Both the position numbers and the translations under genes were made by a program. From positions 1 through 57,277 of the forward strand of contig CAMBUJ010000002.1 of the NCBI GenBank assembly GCA_945871005.1: a DNA stretch of 57,277 bases. Reading direction: 5' to 3'. The stretch is from Opitutus sp. GAS368. Lineage in GTDB: Bacteria; Verrucomicrobiota; Verrucomicrobiia; Opitutales; Opitutaceae. Shown here in pieces: positions 1-9,596 of the stretch. Under the pieces are notes generated by a model that was not told where the DNA came from, searched no databases, and worked only from the letters and a program-made list of their open reading frames with translations. Each line of letters begins with the position of its first letter. Position 1 is the stretch's first letter.

Positions 1-148
1 TATCCGAGACGCGCATGTCTGCCGGGCCGACTTCGCGAAATCTAAAACCGGCTTGCTTACCCACCCACCAATCCTATCACCAACCCACCCTCAGGGTGGC
101 TGGTTTTGAAGTGACCACAACTGGCCGGTTTTGAAGTGACCGCTGACA
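1..148 (-). mobile_element. Terminus of an IS21-like insertion sequence (rest lies outside the window)
   Basis: Reverse complement from 148 reads TGTCAGCGGTCACTTCAAAACCGGCCAGTTGTGGTCACTTCAAAACCAGCC: TG terminus plus two copies of GGTCACTTCAAAACC, typical of IS21-family multi-site ends; tniQ homology stops here. Confidence 0.6.
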
Positions 149-494
149 AATTAACCTCACGACGCCACATTACCAAGGACGCAGCCGGCTCCGCATCACT
201 TAGCATAACAGTTTGGATGCGTTGGACCCTTTCAGCTAAAAAAAATGGCGCGATTACCGGAACCATAGTTGTTCGCTCAATAAAATCTGCCCCAGATAAA
301 CCGATCCTGTTTCCGATACTATCTTCCAAGGAGGTCAGGTAGTTTGGGAAATCGAAATGAACAACAGCCTTTTTCCGTCCAAGTAAGTACTGATTGAATT
401 GGGATCGCGTTGGGCCAATTAGTCGGGCGTAAATTCGTGCGAGAAACCCAAACATGGGTTCATCAAAATATGGACCTTCAACAAAAGAGATCAT
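149..494 (-). pseudogene. tniQ: TniQ/TnsD-family N-terminal fragment, interrupted by IS end
   Basis: ORF 57..494 begins MISFVEGPYFDEPMFGFLARIYARLIG (TniQ-like N-terminus); follows tnsC; frame runs into the IS end repeats. Confidence 0.65.
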
Positions 495-1921
495 CGATTG
501 AGTCCAAGTTGCCCCCTTCGAGCAAGGCGGCCTTTTGCATCGGAAATGCTTTTAGCCCCGATCAAACTTGTATCCGAGTTCTCTTGGGCGGTGGCAGCAG
601 TGATGATCTCAACAGGAGGCGCAGGCTTAGCATCTGCAAAGATAACAGTCGCACCGATCCGACTACATTCCTCGTTCGCGTGTTGCATGAATTCTTCGTT
701 TGCACCTGCTAACGTACGAGCGAGACCAGCAGAGGCGGGCACTGTGCCTTTAATTTCATCGATTCTGTTACGCACGGAATACAGAAGCAGATCGGCTGTT
801 TGTTTAATCACCGATTTATCGATGACTTCGGACTTCTTTCCGAAGAGTCGTAATTGTATCAATAAATACAGCTTAACGACCAAGTCTGGTATACCTCCGG
901 TCAATTCAAGAATGAGCTCATCAAGGCCATCCACTGCAGTATAGCAATTGAGATACTGGTAACGCCAAAGCTCCTTAATAAACTGCGTCCACATAACCCC
1001 TTTAACAAATGGAGTAAATGCAGGGATGTTCCCAAGAAATCTCCTGGATGCAGCAAGGTCCGCATCAATCAGAGCACGTGCGGTATTAGTACCAATAAGC
1101 GCAACTGGAACGCCGACAGTATTCATGATTCGTACAAAATAACGGAGTACAGTAGCGTAATTATCACCGAGCGCCGAAATATTCTGTACTTCGTCCACCA
1201 CAATCATTCCTACGCAATACTCCATACATGCAAGGTAGATTCGAGACTGTATGTCATTACGATTACATCGATCTATTCCCCACTTTTCGCGTACTGGCTC
1301 GTTAACCGTAGCGCTCAATTGATTGAAAAACTCAATACCTAGAGCCTTTAATGATGCATCCTGAAACATGTTTAACTTCAAAACGGTGACTTGCTTAAAT
1401 GCAATATTGGCCCCGCTCACTTCGTAACAGTGATTAATAACCTGCGGGTAATTACTAATACCGCATTCGAACGACATGGTTTTACCCGTTCCGGCCGGCC
1501 CCATAGCAGCAGTACCAAGTTGAATGCCAGTACGAAATCTTTCAGGTGGCACGTTATTATTTTTTAACAGCATCTTATCCCTTAAAACCTGCCGACGATA
1601 GTTAAGGTCAAGTGGATTTCTATGTACATAGCCCTGACGTAACAATATATCGATCTCTGCGACGACGGAAGTGTGCTGCGGCGTGGGAACAAAAAGTCTC
1701 CTCATCGAAAATGCCGCGTGAGGCCTCAAATGGGTCGCTAGACTCCGCTCCGATTCATCATATGCCGGCCGAATGGTAAGCAGTTCCTGAATCTGCTTAC
1801 CTGTTAATATTGGCCCAAGTGAACCGATTAATGGATTATTGCGATAGGACATTATTGGGTCATCCCTATTTAGCCACTGATCCGTAAATACTTGATTGAT
1901 AGAATTTGTTTCAGTATACAT
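491..1921 (-). CDS. tnsC: TnsC-like AAA+ transposition ATPase
   Basis: Walker A GPAGTGKT, Walker B-like GMIVVDEVQN, located downstream of tnsB. Confidence 0.9.
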   Translation of the reverse strand: MYTETNSINQVFTDQWLNRDDPIMSYRNNPLIGSLGPILTGKQIQELLTIRPAYDESERSLATHLRPHAAFSMRRLFVPTPQHTSVVAEIDILLRQGYVHRNPLDLNYRRQVLRDKMLLKNNNVPPERFRTGIQLGTAAMGPAGTGKTMSFECGISNYPQVINHCYEVSGANIAFKQVTVLKLNMFQDASLKALGIEFFNQLSATVNEPVREKWGIDRCNRNDIQSRIYLACMEYCVGMIVVDEVQNISALGDNYATVLRYFVRIMNTVGVPVALIGTNTARALIDADLAASRRFLGNIPAFTPFVKGVMWTQFIKELWRYQYLNCYTAVDGLDELILELTGGIPDLVVKLYLLIQLRLFGKKSEVIDKSVIKQTADLLLYSVRNRIDEIKGTVPASAGLARTLAGANEEFMQHANEECSRIGATVIFADAKPAPPVEIITAATAQENSDTSLIGAKSISDAKGRLARRGQLGLNR

Positions 1922-1931
1922 AATAATTAAC

Positions 1932-4211
1932 CTAATGTTTTAGGTTCGCAATGATCTCAGCTTCTTCCTCACTTATGATTGGATTGCCTGTTAGTGCAGG
2001 CTTTGCGGTGCGTGGCACCTTGGCCGCCTTGATGATTTTCTGCTGATCTGCGCGTTCAGCAGGTTTATCGATTTTCTCCCGGCGTCTTTGTGCCACCGTT
2101 CCGCGCGCTTGCTCGGTTTTCGCGGCAGCCTCCTGTACAATTTTATTTTGCTGGCCCTCCAATGCAGCTAAAGCAGGAATAGCCACCGATTCCGCCACGG
2201 CACGTCCCACCGACTGCTCAAATTTGTGGCCATCCAAATCCGCAAAGCTCCAGTGAATATATACACGAGATTCCGCGGAGAGATGCATAGGAATTAATCT
2301 CCCGTCGAAATGGAGCCAAAGTTCATTAAGATCGATTGGGCTATAGGTTATTTTTTCTGGCCATGTATTACGCTCCGTGCGCTGAACACACCAAGATTCA
2401 AATTCAGGTAGCACTGGCCCGTTTGGTTCATAAACAAGCCCATTGAATTCCAAGCCACGCCTAGTGATATGACCTTTTCCTGTTGGCAGGATTATCCGCT
2501 TTAGTTTTTCCATGGGCCACTGACACCTAAGTCCCCCGAGGTTTGGAATACCCCACCTCCATAAATTTAACGGAGTGGGAACCACTCCATCTGCTATCAT
2601 TTCCTGTGTTAATTTATAGTTTTTTATTACCCTCCGGTTCGCCTGTCGAATCCAAGAAATCACAATTTGATTGACCTCATAATAATCCAAAACCGCCATG
2701 GCATCAGGACTTATTTCAGCTCGCTTGCGAGGCCCGCAAGTATGACCAGGAAGATGGCGCGCCTTTTTTGCGGCGGCACCTAAGAGGGCCTCAACTAAAC
2801 CCTTAAGATCCGCCCGATAGGCAGGCACAATAGTTAATTTCATTAAATCCTCTTGAACCAAAGCGTGCGCCCGCAGAGAGGAAAGTTCGCTATCTGCTAG
2901 TAAACGGCCGCATAGGCATGCAACCGGCCACTCTTCCTCCGATATTTCTACGCCGAACCGCCGACAAAGTGCCACTTTATTTTCGGCAGCACTAAGTAAC
3001 GCTATACTTGCAGGATCAAATCCCGGATTGCCAACATGCACAAAATACCCGACAATCATATGAGTAAAAACATCGACAACTAAGTAGAGTATAATTCGGC
3101 CAATTGGTCGACGCGTAACCCGATGTACTATAACAACATCAAATGGAGTTGGGTCCACTTGGAAATGGCTTCCTGGTCCGGTGGCCTTGGTTTCCGTTCG
3201 CTCATTCAGTTTTCTGTTTTTAAGGTTAAACTGCCGCTCTCCGTGTCGTTTTTTTATAAGCGCCAGGATACGTGTATCATGCCTAGCATGATACATGAAC
3301 TGCACCAAGGAAGGATATGTGTCAGGCTTGTACTTTTCGAGTTGCTCATCGAGCGAAACACTTGATGAAAAATCCACCTCAATATAATAATCACACAATG
3401 TAAGGAGCCATGCACGTTTCCATACCCCGCCTTGCGGAGTATGAAAGTATTTAACTGCGCCCGCCACGACTTTATTAACGTCCGCAAAATTCATGCGAAA
3501 AGTGGGATAACCGTCCAGCCTAAGTCTCCCCGCTTTTGCCATCCGCGTTTTATTTGATCCATCGACGCGATTACCACTCACAGTTCGGGTGAACCATCGA
3601 CCAGCAAGCGCATTTTTCTGCATTCCACCCTGAAAATATCGCCGCATAAGACGATATATTTCATTCGGCCGCAGCTTCTTAGATTCGCATATACGCTTAA
3701 TTACAGTCCACCGCTTACTCGCATCAAATATGTCTTCACCAAGATCAATTAAAGGCTTAATTATTTCGTAGTTTTTATCCCTGCAACTTAACTGTTTTTG
3801 CGACAGGTCGGATTCAGCAAACCCCAATAATTTTATTGGCTCTGTCAAGCTTACGACCCACATACGATTCATAACGCATTCACTCGCATCGGAAATTGGA
3901 ATCCGGATATCTAAACCACAAGGATCTTCAATCCAAATAACCCTGACAAACTCAGAGGCCACTTGCAGTATCCTTAAATATATCCGTTCTGGTACTGGGC
4001 AAGACACTCCATTAACAGTACGCCGTATCTTCCGTATATTAGTGCAGATTTTACGAATCGATTCCGGGTTCGTGTCCCGGAAGACCATTCCACGTACAAA
4101 TTCGCCCCCTCCAGTGGAGGTAAAAATAGGTGCTTCAAATCCCGCCAATGCTGTCGCGGATATAAGTCTTTTCTTTGAACGATTCGCATAATTATCCTTT
4201 AAGTTATCCAT
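1932..4211 (-). CDS. tnsB: TnsB-like DDE transposase
   Basis: 759 aa; rve core HFQVDPTPFDVVIVHRVTRRPIGRIILYLVVDVFTHMIVGYFV; Tn7-like gene order. Confidence 0.9.
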   Translation of the reverse strand: MDNLKDNYANRSKKRLISATALAGFEAPIFTSTGGGEFVRGMVFRDTNPESIRKICTNIRKIRRTVNGVSCPVPERIYLRILQVASEFVRVIWIEDPCGLDIRIPISDASECVMNRMWVVSLTEPIKLLGFAESDLSQKQLSCRDKNYEIIKPLIDLGEDIFDASKRWTVIKRICESKKLRPNEIYRLMRRYFQGGMQKNALAGRWFTRTVSGNRVDGSNKTRMAKAGRLRLDGYPTFRMNFADVNKVVAGAVKYFHTPQGGVWKRAWLLTLCDYYIEVDFSSSVSLDEQLEKYKPDTYPSLVQFMYHARHDTRILALIKKRHGERQFNLKNRKLNERTETKATGPGSHFQVDPTPFDVVIVHRVTRRPIGRIILYLVVDVFTHMIVGYFVHVGNPGFDPASIALLSAAENKVALCRRFGVEISEEEWPVACLCGRLLADSELSSLRAHALVQEDLMKLTIVPAYRADLKGLVEALLGAAAKKARHLPGHTCGPRKRAEISPDAMAVLDYYEVNQIVISWIRQANRRVIKNYKLTQEMIADGVVPTPLNLWRWGIPNLGGLRCQWPMEKLKRIILPTGKGHITRRGLEFNGLVYEPNGPVLPEFESWCVQRTERNTWPEKITYSPIDLNELWLHFDGRLIPMHLSAESRVYIHWSFADLDGHKFEQSVGRAVAESVAIPALAALEGQQNKIVQEAAAKTEQARGTVAQRRREKIDKPAERADQQKIIKAAKVPRTAKPALTGNPIISEEEAEIIANLKH

Positions 4212-4237
4212 GATTTTATTTATGTGGTTAAACTACG

Positions 4238-5035
4238 TCACAAATATTTCATACTTGGGCACGGATGGATCGGCTTCGTAAGGTCAACTGGGATTATTCC
4301 GCGAACCATTAAATGGTACGCAACACCAAGAGAAGTCCCCGGCTCGAAACGCATTTGACTGTCACACCTAGTGCATAACGTAGTTAAGACCACGCCCTTT
4401 TCCATGTGCGGGGCAATCCACGCCAAAATTAGCTGCACGACCTCCTTACTAGCAGCAATCATATGCTCAGAATACCAATCACTGAGTATTTGCATATTTT
4501 TAACAACGACCATTGGCAATTCCGTGTCCAACATTAGCGTCCATGCAATTTTTCTGCGCTCCCAGTAGACTCGATCAATTTCGAGTTTTTCAAAAACGCG
4601 TTCTGTCAAATCCGCTTCCCGCTTAAATGATATAGCGGTCCTGCGTAAACCACTACCGTCGTCCTCAACAATGACGAAATCGGTGGACATAATAACATCC
4701 GCACCACGAATCGCAGGATGTTTTACACCCAAGTCCCTTGCAATGGCCCTAGTTTCGTCGGGCAACTGAGCGACTTGTTCGTAGATTGCTTTCACGGGGC
4801 GAATGCCGGAATGCAAATACAGCACCGTGTTAAGCTCCCCTTCTGAAAGGAGTTCAATCGGACGCTCAGCAATCCAGCTATACCATGAAGTGCGAAACCC
4901 CTCGGAAGAAAAATCCACAATCCCAATCAAAGGTTTATAGTCCTTACAGGGAGCATAAATGAGGCACTTACCCTTCTCGACGACTTGCCGATCATAATCC
5001 TCGGCCAAATAAAACGGACGGTATCGTCCTCTCAT
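4238..5035 (-). CDS. tnsA: TnsA-like endonuclease
   Basis: TnsA pattern: SEGFRTSWYSWIAERPIELLSEGELNTVLYL...VKAIYEQ..LP..ETRAIARDLGVKHP..MSTDFVI...KLEIDRVYWERRKIAWTLM; precedes tnsB. Confidence 0.85.
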   Translation of the reverse strand: MRGRYRPFYLAEDYDRQVVEKGKCLIYAPCKDYKPLIGIVDFSSEGFRTSWYSWIAERPIELLSEGELNTVLYLHSGIRPVKAIYEQVAQLPDETRAIARDLGVKHPAIRGADVIMSTDFVIVEDDGSGLRRTAISFKREADLTERVFEKLEIDRVYWERRKIAWTLMLDTELPMVVVKNMQILSDWYSEHMIAASKEVVQLILAWIAPHMEKGVVLTTLCTRCDSQMRFEPGTSLGVAYHLMVRGIIPVDLTKPIHPCPSMKYL

Positions 5036-5399
5036 AGCCCCTCCTTATTAAGCCATGTCGAGACATAAGCTTCCATAGCATTATCTAATCTCAATGGAGC
5101 GCCAGAGTGTACGCAGTTAACAAAGCTACGAAGAAATGACAATCGCCTTATGGCGTAAGTAAATAAATTCATGAGAGAACATGGAGTGAATTTCCACAAT
5201 GGTTAATTCCGCAAAACCCCGGCCTTCGCGGAATAAAAAAAGCTTAAGCCGCTATTATATAGCAGGATACAGCTTACGCTTAAAACGAATTAACGCAGTA
5301 CTTGACTGCGCATCGCGCACGTCCATTCTCCCTAATGTTGCAACAAAAAGCTGCAACACTAAGTCGAAAGACGAAGTAGGTCCGAATAGGCCCTTATTT

Positions 5400-5447
5400 G
5401 TTAAGCCAGCGTCTTCTTTAGCGAGAGCGGCGCTGGCTTAACTTTTT
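5400..5447. terminator. Perfect 12-bp inverted repeat followed by T-tract
   Basis: GTTAAGCCAGCG-N19-CGCTGGCTTAAC then TTTTT. Confidence 0.6.
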
Positions 5448-5458
5448 AATGAGATTGA

Positions 5459-6019
5459 TTAGACTGGTGTGGATATTGTCATATATTCGTGTGAACTTCC
5501 CGCCGGTCCCTTGTTGCTATGTTTAGCAAGACCAGCGAGTCTGGCGGAGTAAATTTCCTGTGATAATCTTGCGCCACTAATTTTTACCGATAGAGCAGGA
5601 AAGTGAGTATCTAAATACGCCCGGATATCTATCGCCTTCCAGTGCGTTGTTTGTGCAATAATTGCAGCCCTTACCGCACAACGCGCTCCATTTCTAGTTG
5701 TTGCATATTTATTCCCAGGCATATCTACCGCGTCACCATTTAATGATTCCGGCACTTTGCGGGGATTTTCTTTTATGGCAGGCACTCCGCCTTCCACCCT
5801 CGGAACTGAATGTAGCTCAAATGTATCTTCCGCATGCTTCTCAACACCCAAAATTAGCAATCTCAAAACCTCTAAATCTTTGGCCATAATCTCCACTTTA
5901 ACCCTTAATCCCGCAAGGACAACATCTTTGCTGCTCAAGGGCTTTATAGTGGAGGGCATCATAAATTCTATAACAATAGGAATACACCCACCCCCATTAT
6001 GACAAGCACTTTTTACCAA
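5459..6019 (-). CDS. Hypothetical protein next to the Tn7-like module
   Basis: 186-aa ORF with ordinary composition; no family recognised. Confidence 0.5.
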   Translation of the reverse strand: MVKSACHNGGGCIPIVIEFMMPSTIKPLSSKDVVLAGLRVKVEIMAKDLEVLRLLILGVEKHAEDTFELHSVPRVEGGVPAIKENPRKVPESLNGDAVDMPGNKYATTRNGARCAVRAAIIAQTTHWKAIDIRAYLDTHFPALSVKISGARLSQEIYSARLAGLAKHSNKGPAGSSHEYMTISTPV

Positions 6020-6087
6020 AGCCTATCAATTACCCCCTCACCCCTCACAATCCAACTCATCTCGCCTCCTTTAAAATAAAATTTATA

Positions 6088-6790
6088 TCTGACTTCAAAA
6101 CACACTTTATGCACGCTTCATATTTATCTCCACCTTAATTTAATTTCAAAAACTCCAGATTTAATCGCACACAAAAACTTATCCTGAACTCACTTTATTC
6201 AAACTTCTTTCAACCTATATTCTAAGTTCTAAACACATTAATCGCGCCCCCTAACCTCCCCGCATCTGCTTTCTTCATTCATTTTTACAGAATTTAACTC
6301 ACTTAAAATTTCACCCAAAGACGCATTTAATGCACCGCCTCTTCGCCACAAATTTAGAATTCAAACACACATTCAATCGGATTTTATTTTTTCACCTATC
6401 CGCATTTTCATCTTTTTTCGACTTAAAACGTATTTCAAAAATTCACCCCGCTTATTATAATTTCAAAAAAGCTTCAGATTTAATCGCACGCAAAAACTTA
6501 TTCCGAACTTACTTTAGCCAAACTTCTATTAACTTATATTTTAAAACCTCAAACACATTAATTCCGCCCCCCAATTCCCCCCTCATCCGTTTTCTTCATT
6601 CATTTTCACAGAATCTAACTCATTTTAAATTTCACCCCAAAACGCATTTAATTCAGCTACTCTTCATCAAAAATCTAGAATTTGAACGCACATTCAATCG
6701 GATTTTATTTCACTCCCTGTCCGTATTATTTTTGACTTTAAACGCATTTTTTAAATTTACCCTGCTCATTTTATCACAATTTACCTGCGA
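6088..6790. repeat. Imperfect tandem repeat, ~320-bp period (about 2.2 copies), G-poor on the plus strand
   Basis: TTAATCGCAC at 6161 and 6480; ATTCAATCGGATTTTATTT at 6371 and 6692; TTCATTCATTTT(T)ACAGAATYTAACTCA in both copies. Confidence 0.75.
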
Positions 6791-7049
6791 CATAATTTTC
6801 AACTTAAACACATCTCCACATGGCCTTCCGTCACCCCGCCCCCATCCACTACACATTTCTCAACAACAACTTAAAATAATAACCTTAACTTCATACTCTC
6901 TTCCCGCAGATCCCTTCAATGCTTAAAATCACCCCAAAAGCACGTAGATGACCTCTTGCCACACCCGCATTCAGAAGCTTACTCATGCAACGAAATACTG
7001 ATTGACCACGCTGCATTTCGAGTTCTGAGTCTCGCCCGCACCCAGTAAA

Positions 7050-7083
7050 AAGCCCGGGACGCCTTACGGCATTCCGGGCCTAC
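7050..7083 (-). terminator. Rho-independent terminator-like hairpin
   Basis: AAAAAGCCCGGGACGCCTTACGGCATTCCGGGC: stem with A-tract on plus strand (U-tract on minus). Confidence 0.5.
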
Positions 7084-7204
7084 CTGAGAGCCACTGTTAC
7101 GCGACTGCCAAGCTGTGAGAGGCCCAATACATCGCGGACCGGTTGGCTGGATTCAAGGGGAAAGTGCCCGCCCCTGTTTATATCGTCAGGATCATCCAAC
7201 ACCC

Positions 7205-7444
7205 ATGAGTAAGCCTCAAGACAGAGTCGTCAGCAAACGCCCAGACGGACAGTGGGCAAATCAACGCAATGATGCCGCTCGCGCTTCGAGCGTTCACGAA
7301 ACCCAACGCGCCGCCATCGACGCCGCTCGTGGCAACCTCCGCAACCAAGGGGGCGGCGAAGTCACGATCCAAGGGCGTGACGGAAAGTTCCGCGACAAGG
7401 ACACCATCGCGCCCGGCAACGATTCGTTCCCTCCGCGTGGCTAA
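7205..7444 (+). CDS. DUF2188-like small protein
   Basis: MSKPQDRVVSKRPDGQWANQRNDAARASSVHETQRAAIDAARGNLRNQGGGEVTIQGRDGKFRDKDTI, typical DUF2188 pattern. Confidence 0.75.
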   Translation: MSKPQDRVVSKRPDGQWANQRNDAARASSVHETQRAAIDAARGNLRNQGGGEVTIQGRDGKFRDKDTIAPGNDSFPPRG

Positions 7445-7471
7445 CTCGTCGCATCCCCGCCCGCCCTCCCC

Positions 7472-8059
7472 ATGAAACCCGCGCAGGCCCAACTTCATGA
7501 GGTCGCCACGGTATCGCTCGGCATCACTTTGCGTGGTGCCGACGCATCCCGGCACGACCCCGAGGGCACTCACCAGCTCATCCGCATCGGCGATCTCACC
7601 GAGGATGGCACGCTCGTACCCGGCGAGCCCAACCTCATCAAACTCGATGCCGACACCGCCCACCGCTCCGCCCTCCGTCACGGCGAAGTGCTCTTGGCGG
7701 CTCGCGGCAATCGTATGACCGCTGCCGTCTTTGAGGGCGCTTACCCCGCTGTCGCCGGAGGTCAGTTTCTGGTCATTCGCCCGCAGGAGGACGTGCTTTT
7801 GCCCGGCTACTTGCGCTGGTTTCTTAATCTCCCCTCCACGCAGGACAGCCTCGCCGGACGCGCACGCGGTTCCTACGTTCGCTCGCTTCCGGTGAGCGCC
7901 CTAGCCGAACTCGAAATCCTGCTCCCTCCTCTCCCTCGCCAGGCCATCATCACCGAACTTCACGCCCTTCGCCTCCGCGAAAAAACCCTCATGTCCACAC
8001 TCGCCGCCCGCCGCGCCACCCTCATCGACCAGAGTCTCCGCCACTCGCTCCTCGCCTAA
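7472..8059 (+). CDS. Short type I restriction specificity (HsdS-like) protein, single TRD
   Basis: 195 aa; VLLAARGNRMTAAVF...YLRWFLN...VRSLPVSALAELEILLPPLPRQ, HsdS half-like. Confidence 0.7.
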   Translation: MKPAQAQLHEVATVSLGITLRGADASRHDPEGTHQLIRIGDLTEDGTLVPGEPNLIKLDADTAHRSALRHGEVLLAARGNRMTAAVFEGAYPAVAGGQFLVIRPQEDVLLPGYLRWFLNLPSTQDSLAGRARGSYVRSLPVSALAELEILLPPLPRQAIITELHALRLREKTLMSTLAARRATLIDQSLRHSLLA

Positions 8060-8105
8060 CTTTCCAGCCAGCCGCTGCACTCCCTTTAACAACGACCTGC
8101 TCCCC

Positions 8106-9596
8106 ATGCCCTCCGTCAACCAATCCGAAATCAACGTCCTCGCCTGGAAAGCCTGCGACACCTTTCGCGGCACCCTCGACCCTTCCGACTACAAGAACTA
8201 CATCCTCGTCTCCCTCTTCTTAAAATACATCAGCGACGTCATCAAAGACCACCGCGCAGCCTACCTGCTCGAATACGCCGGTGACGAAGCCCGTGTTGCC
8301 CGTCGCCTCGCCCGCGAGCGCTTCCTCCTTCCCGATGGGGCCGACTTCGACAGCCTCTACGCCCAGCGCAACGAGGCCGACATTGGCCAACGCATCAACC
8401 TCGCCCTCGAAAAGATCGAGGAAGCCAACAAGGCCAAACTCGAAGGCGTGTTCCGCGAGGTAGACTTCAACTCCGAGGGCAAGCTCGGCCAGACCCGCGA
8501 CCGCAACACCCGTATCAAGGGCCTGCTTGAAGTGTTCGCCGACCCCAAGCTCGACCTGCGCCCCTCCACCGTCGGAGACGAGGACGTGATCGGCAACGTC
8601 TATGAATACCTGCTCGAACGTTTCGCTTCCGACGCCGGTAAAAAAGCCGGTGAATTCTACACCCCCGGCCAGGTTTCCTCGCTCCTCGCCCGCCTGCTCA
8701 AACCCAAAAAAGGCGACACCCTCTGCGACCCCACCTGCGGCTCCGGCTCCCTCCTCATCAAGGTCGGTCGCCAGGCCGACGCCCGCGACTTCGCCCTCTT
8801 CGGCCAAGAGAGCAACGGCACCACCCACGCCCTCTGCCGCATGAACATGTTCCTGCACGGCATGGACAGCTTCCGCATCGAGTGGGGCGACACCTTGCGC
8901 AATCCCCGCCTCGTCGAGGGTGACCGCCTCATGCAGTTCGACATCGTCGTCGCCAATCCGCCCTTCTCGCTCGACCAGTGGGGCATCGAGGACGCCGAGG
9001 CCGACCCCTTCCACCGCTATCACCGGGGCCTCCCGCCTAAGGGCAAAGGCGACTACGCCTTCATTACCCACATGATCGAGACCGCCCGCGCTAGCACCGG
9101 CCGCATCGGCGTGGTCGTCCCCCACGGCGTGCTGTTTCGTGGTGCCGCCGAGGGCCGCATCCGCCAAAAACTCATCCAGGAAAACCTCCTCGAAGCCGTC
9201 ATCGGCCTGCCCGCCAACCTCTTCTTCGGCACCGGCATCCCCGCCGCCATCCTCCTCTTCAACAAGGGTAAAACCCACGGTGACGTGCTCTTCATCGACG
9301 CCTCCCGCGAGTTCGCCGACGCCAAGAACCAAAACCTCCTCACCGAGGCCCACCTCGACAAAATCGTCGCCACCTACACCGCCTTCCAGTCGGTCGATAA
9401 ATACGCCTACCGCGCCACCGCCCAGGAGATCGCCGACAACGACTTCAATCTCAACATCCCCCGCTACGTTGATACCTTTGAGGAAGAGGCCGAGATCGAC
9501 CTCGGGGCCGTTAAACAGGAGATTGCCCAACTGGAAAACGAACTCGTCGTCGTCCGCCAAAAGATGGACAGCTACCTCAAGGAGCTCGGGCTATGA
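8106..9596 (+). CDS. hsdM: Type I restriction-modification DNA methyltransferase subunit M
   Basis: GEFYTPGQVSSLLARLL, DPTCGSGSLLIK, VANPPFSLDQWG motifs. Confidence 0.95.
   Translation: MPSVNQSEINVLAWKACDTFRGTLDPSDYKNYILVSLFLKYISDVIKDHRAAYLLEYAGDEARVARRLARERFLLPDGADFDSLYAQRNEADIGQRINLALEKIEEANKAKLEGVFREVDFNSEGKLGQTRDRNTRIKGLLEVFADPKLDLRPSTVGDEDVIGNVYEYLLERFASDAGKKAGEFYTPGQVSSLLARLLKPKKGDTLCDPTCGSGSLLIKVGRQADARDFALFGQESNGTTHALCRMNMFLHGMDSFRIEWGDTLRNPRLVEGDRLMQFDIVVANPPFSLDQWGIEDAEADPFHRYHRGLPPKGKGDYAFITHMIETARASTGRIGVVVPHGVLFRGAAEGRIRQKLIQENLLEAVIGLPANLFFGTGIPAAILLFNKGKTHGDVLFIDASREFADAKNQNLLTEAHLDKIVATYTAFQSVDKYAYRATAQEIADNDFNLNIPRYVDTFEEEAEIDLGAVKQEIAQLENELVVVRQKMDSYLKELGL

Noticed and set aside
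57-5035. CRISPR-associated transposon (CAST)
   Set aside because: No cas genes, Cas12k or CRISPR array found in the window; only TnsABC-TniQ
6330-6926. 198-aa plus ORF in the AT-rich repeat region
   Set aside because: Phe/Leu/Ser-biased translation of G-poor repeats; internal similarity (LEF..TFNRILF) follows from the ~321-bp period being a multiple of 3
8220-9560. 446-aa minus ORF antisense to hsdM
   Set aside because: Shadow ORF in GC-rich coding DNA; low-complexity Gly/Val/Glu composition, opposite strand has clear HsdM motifs
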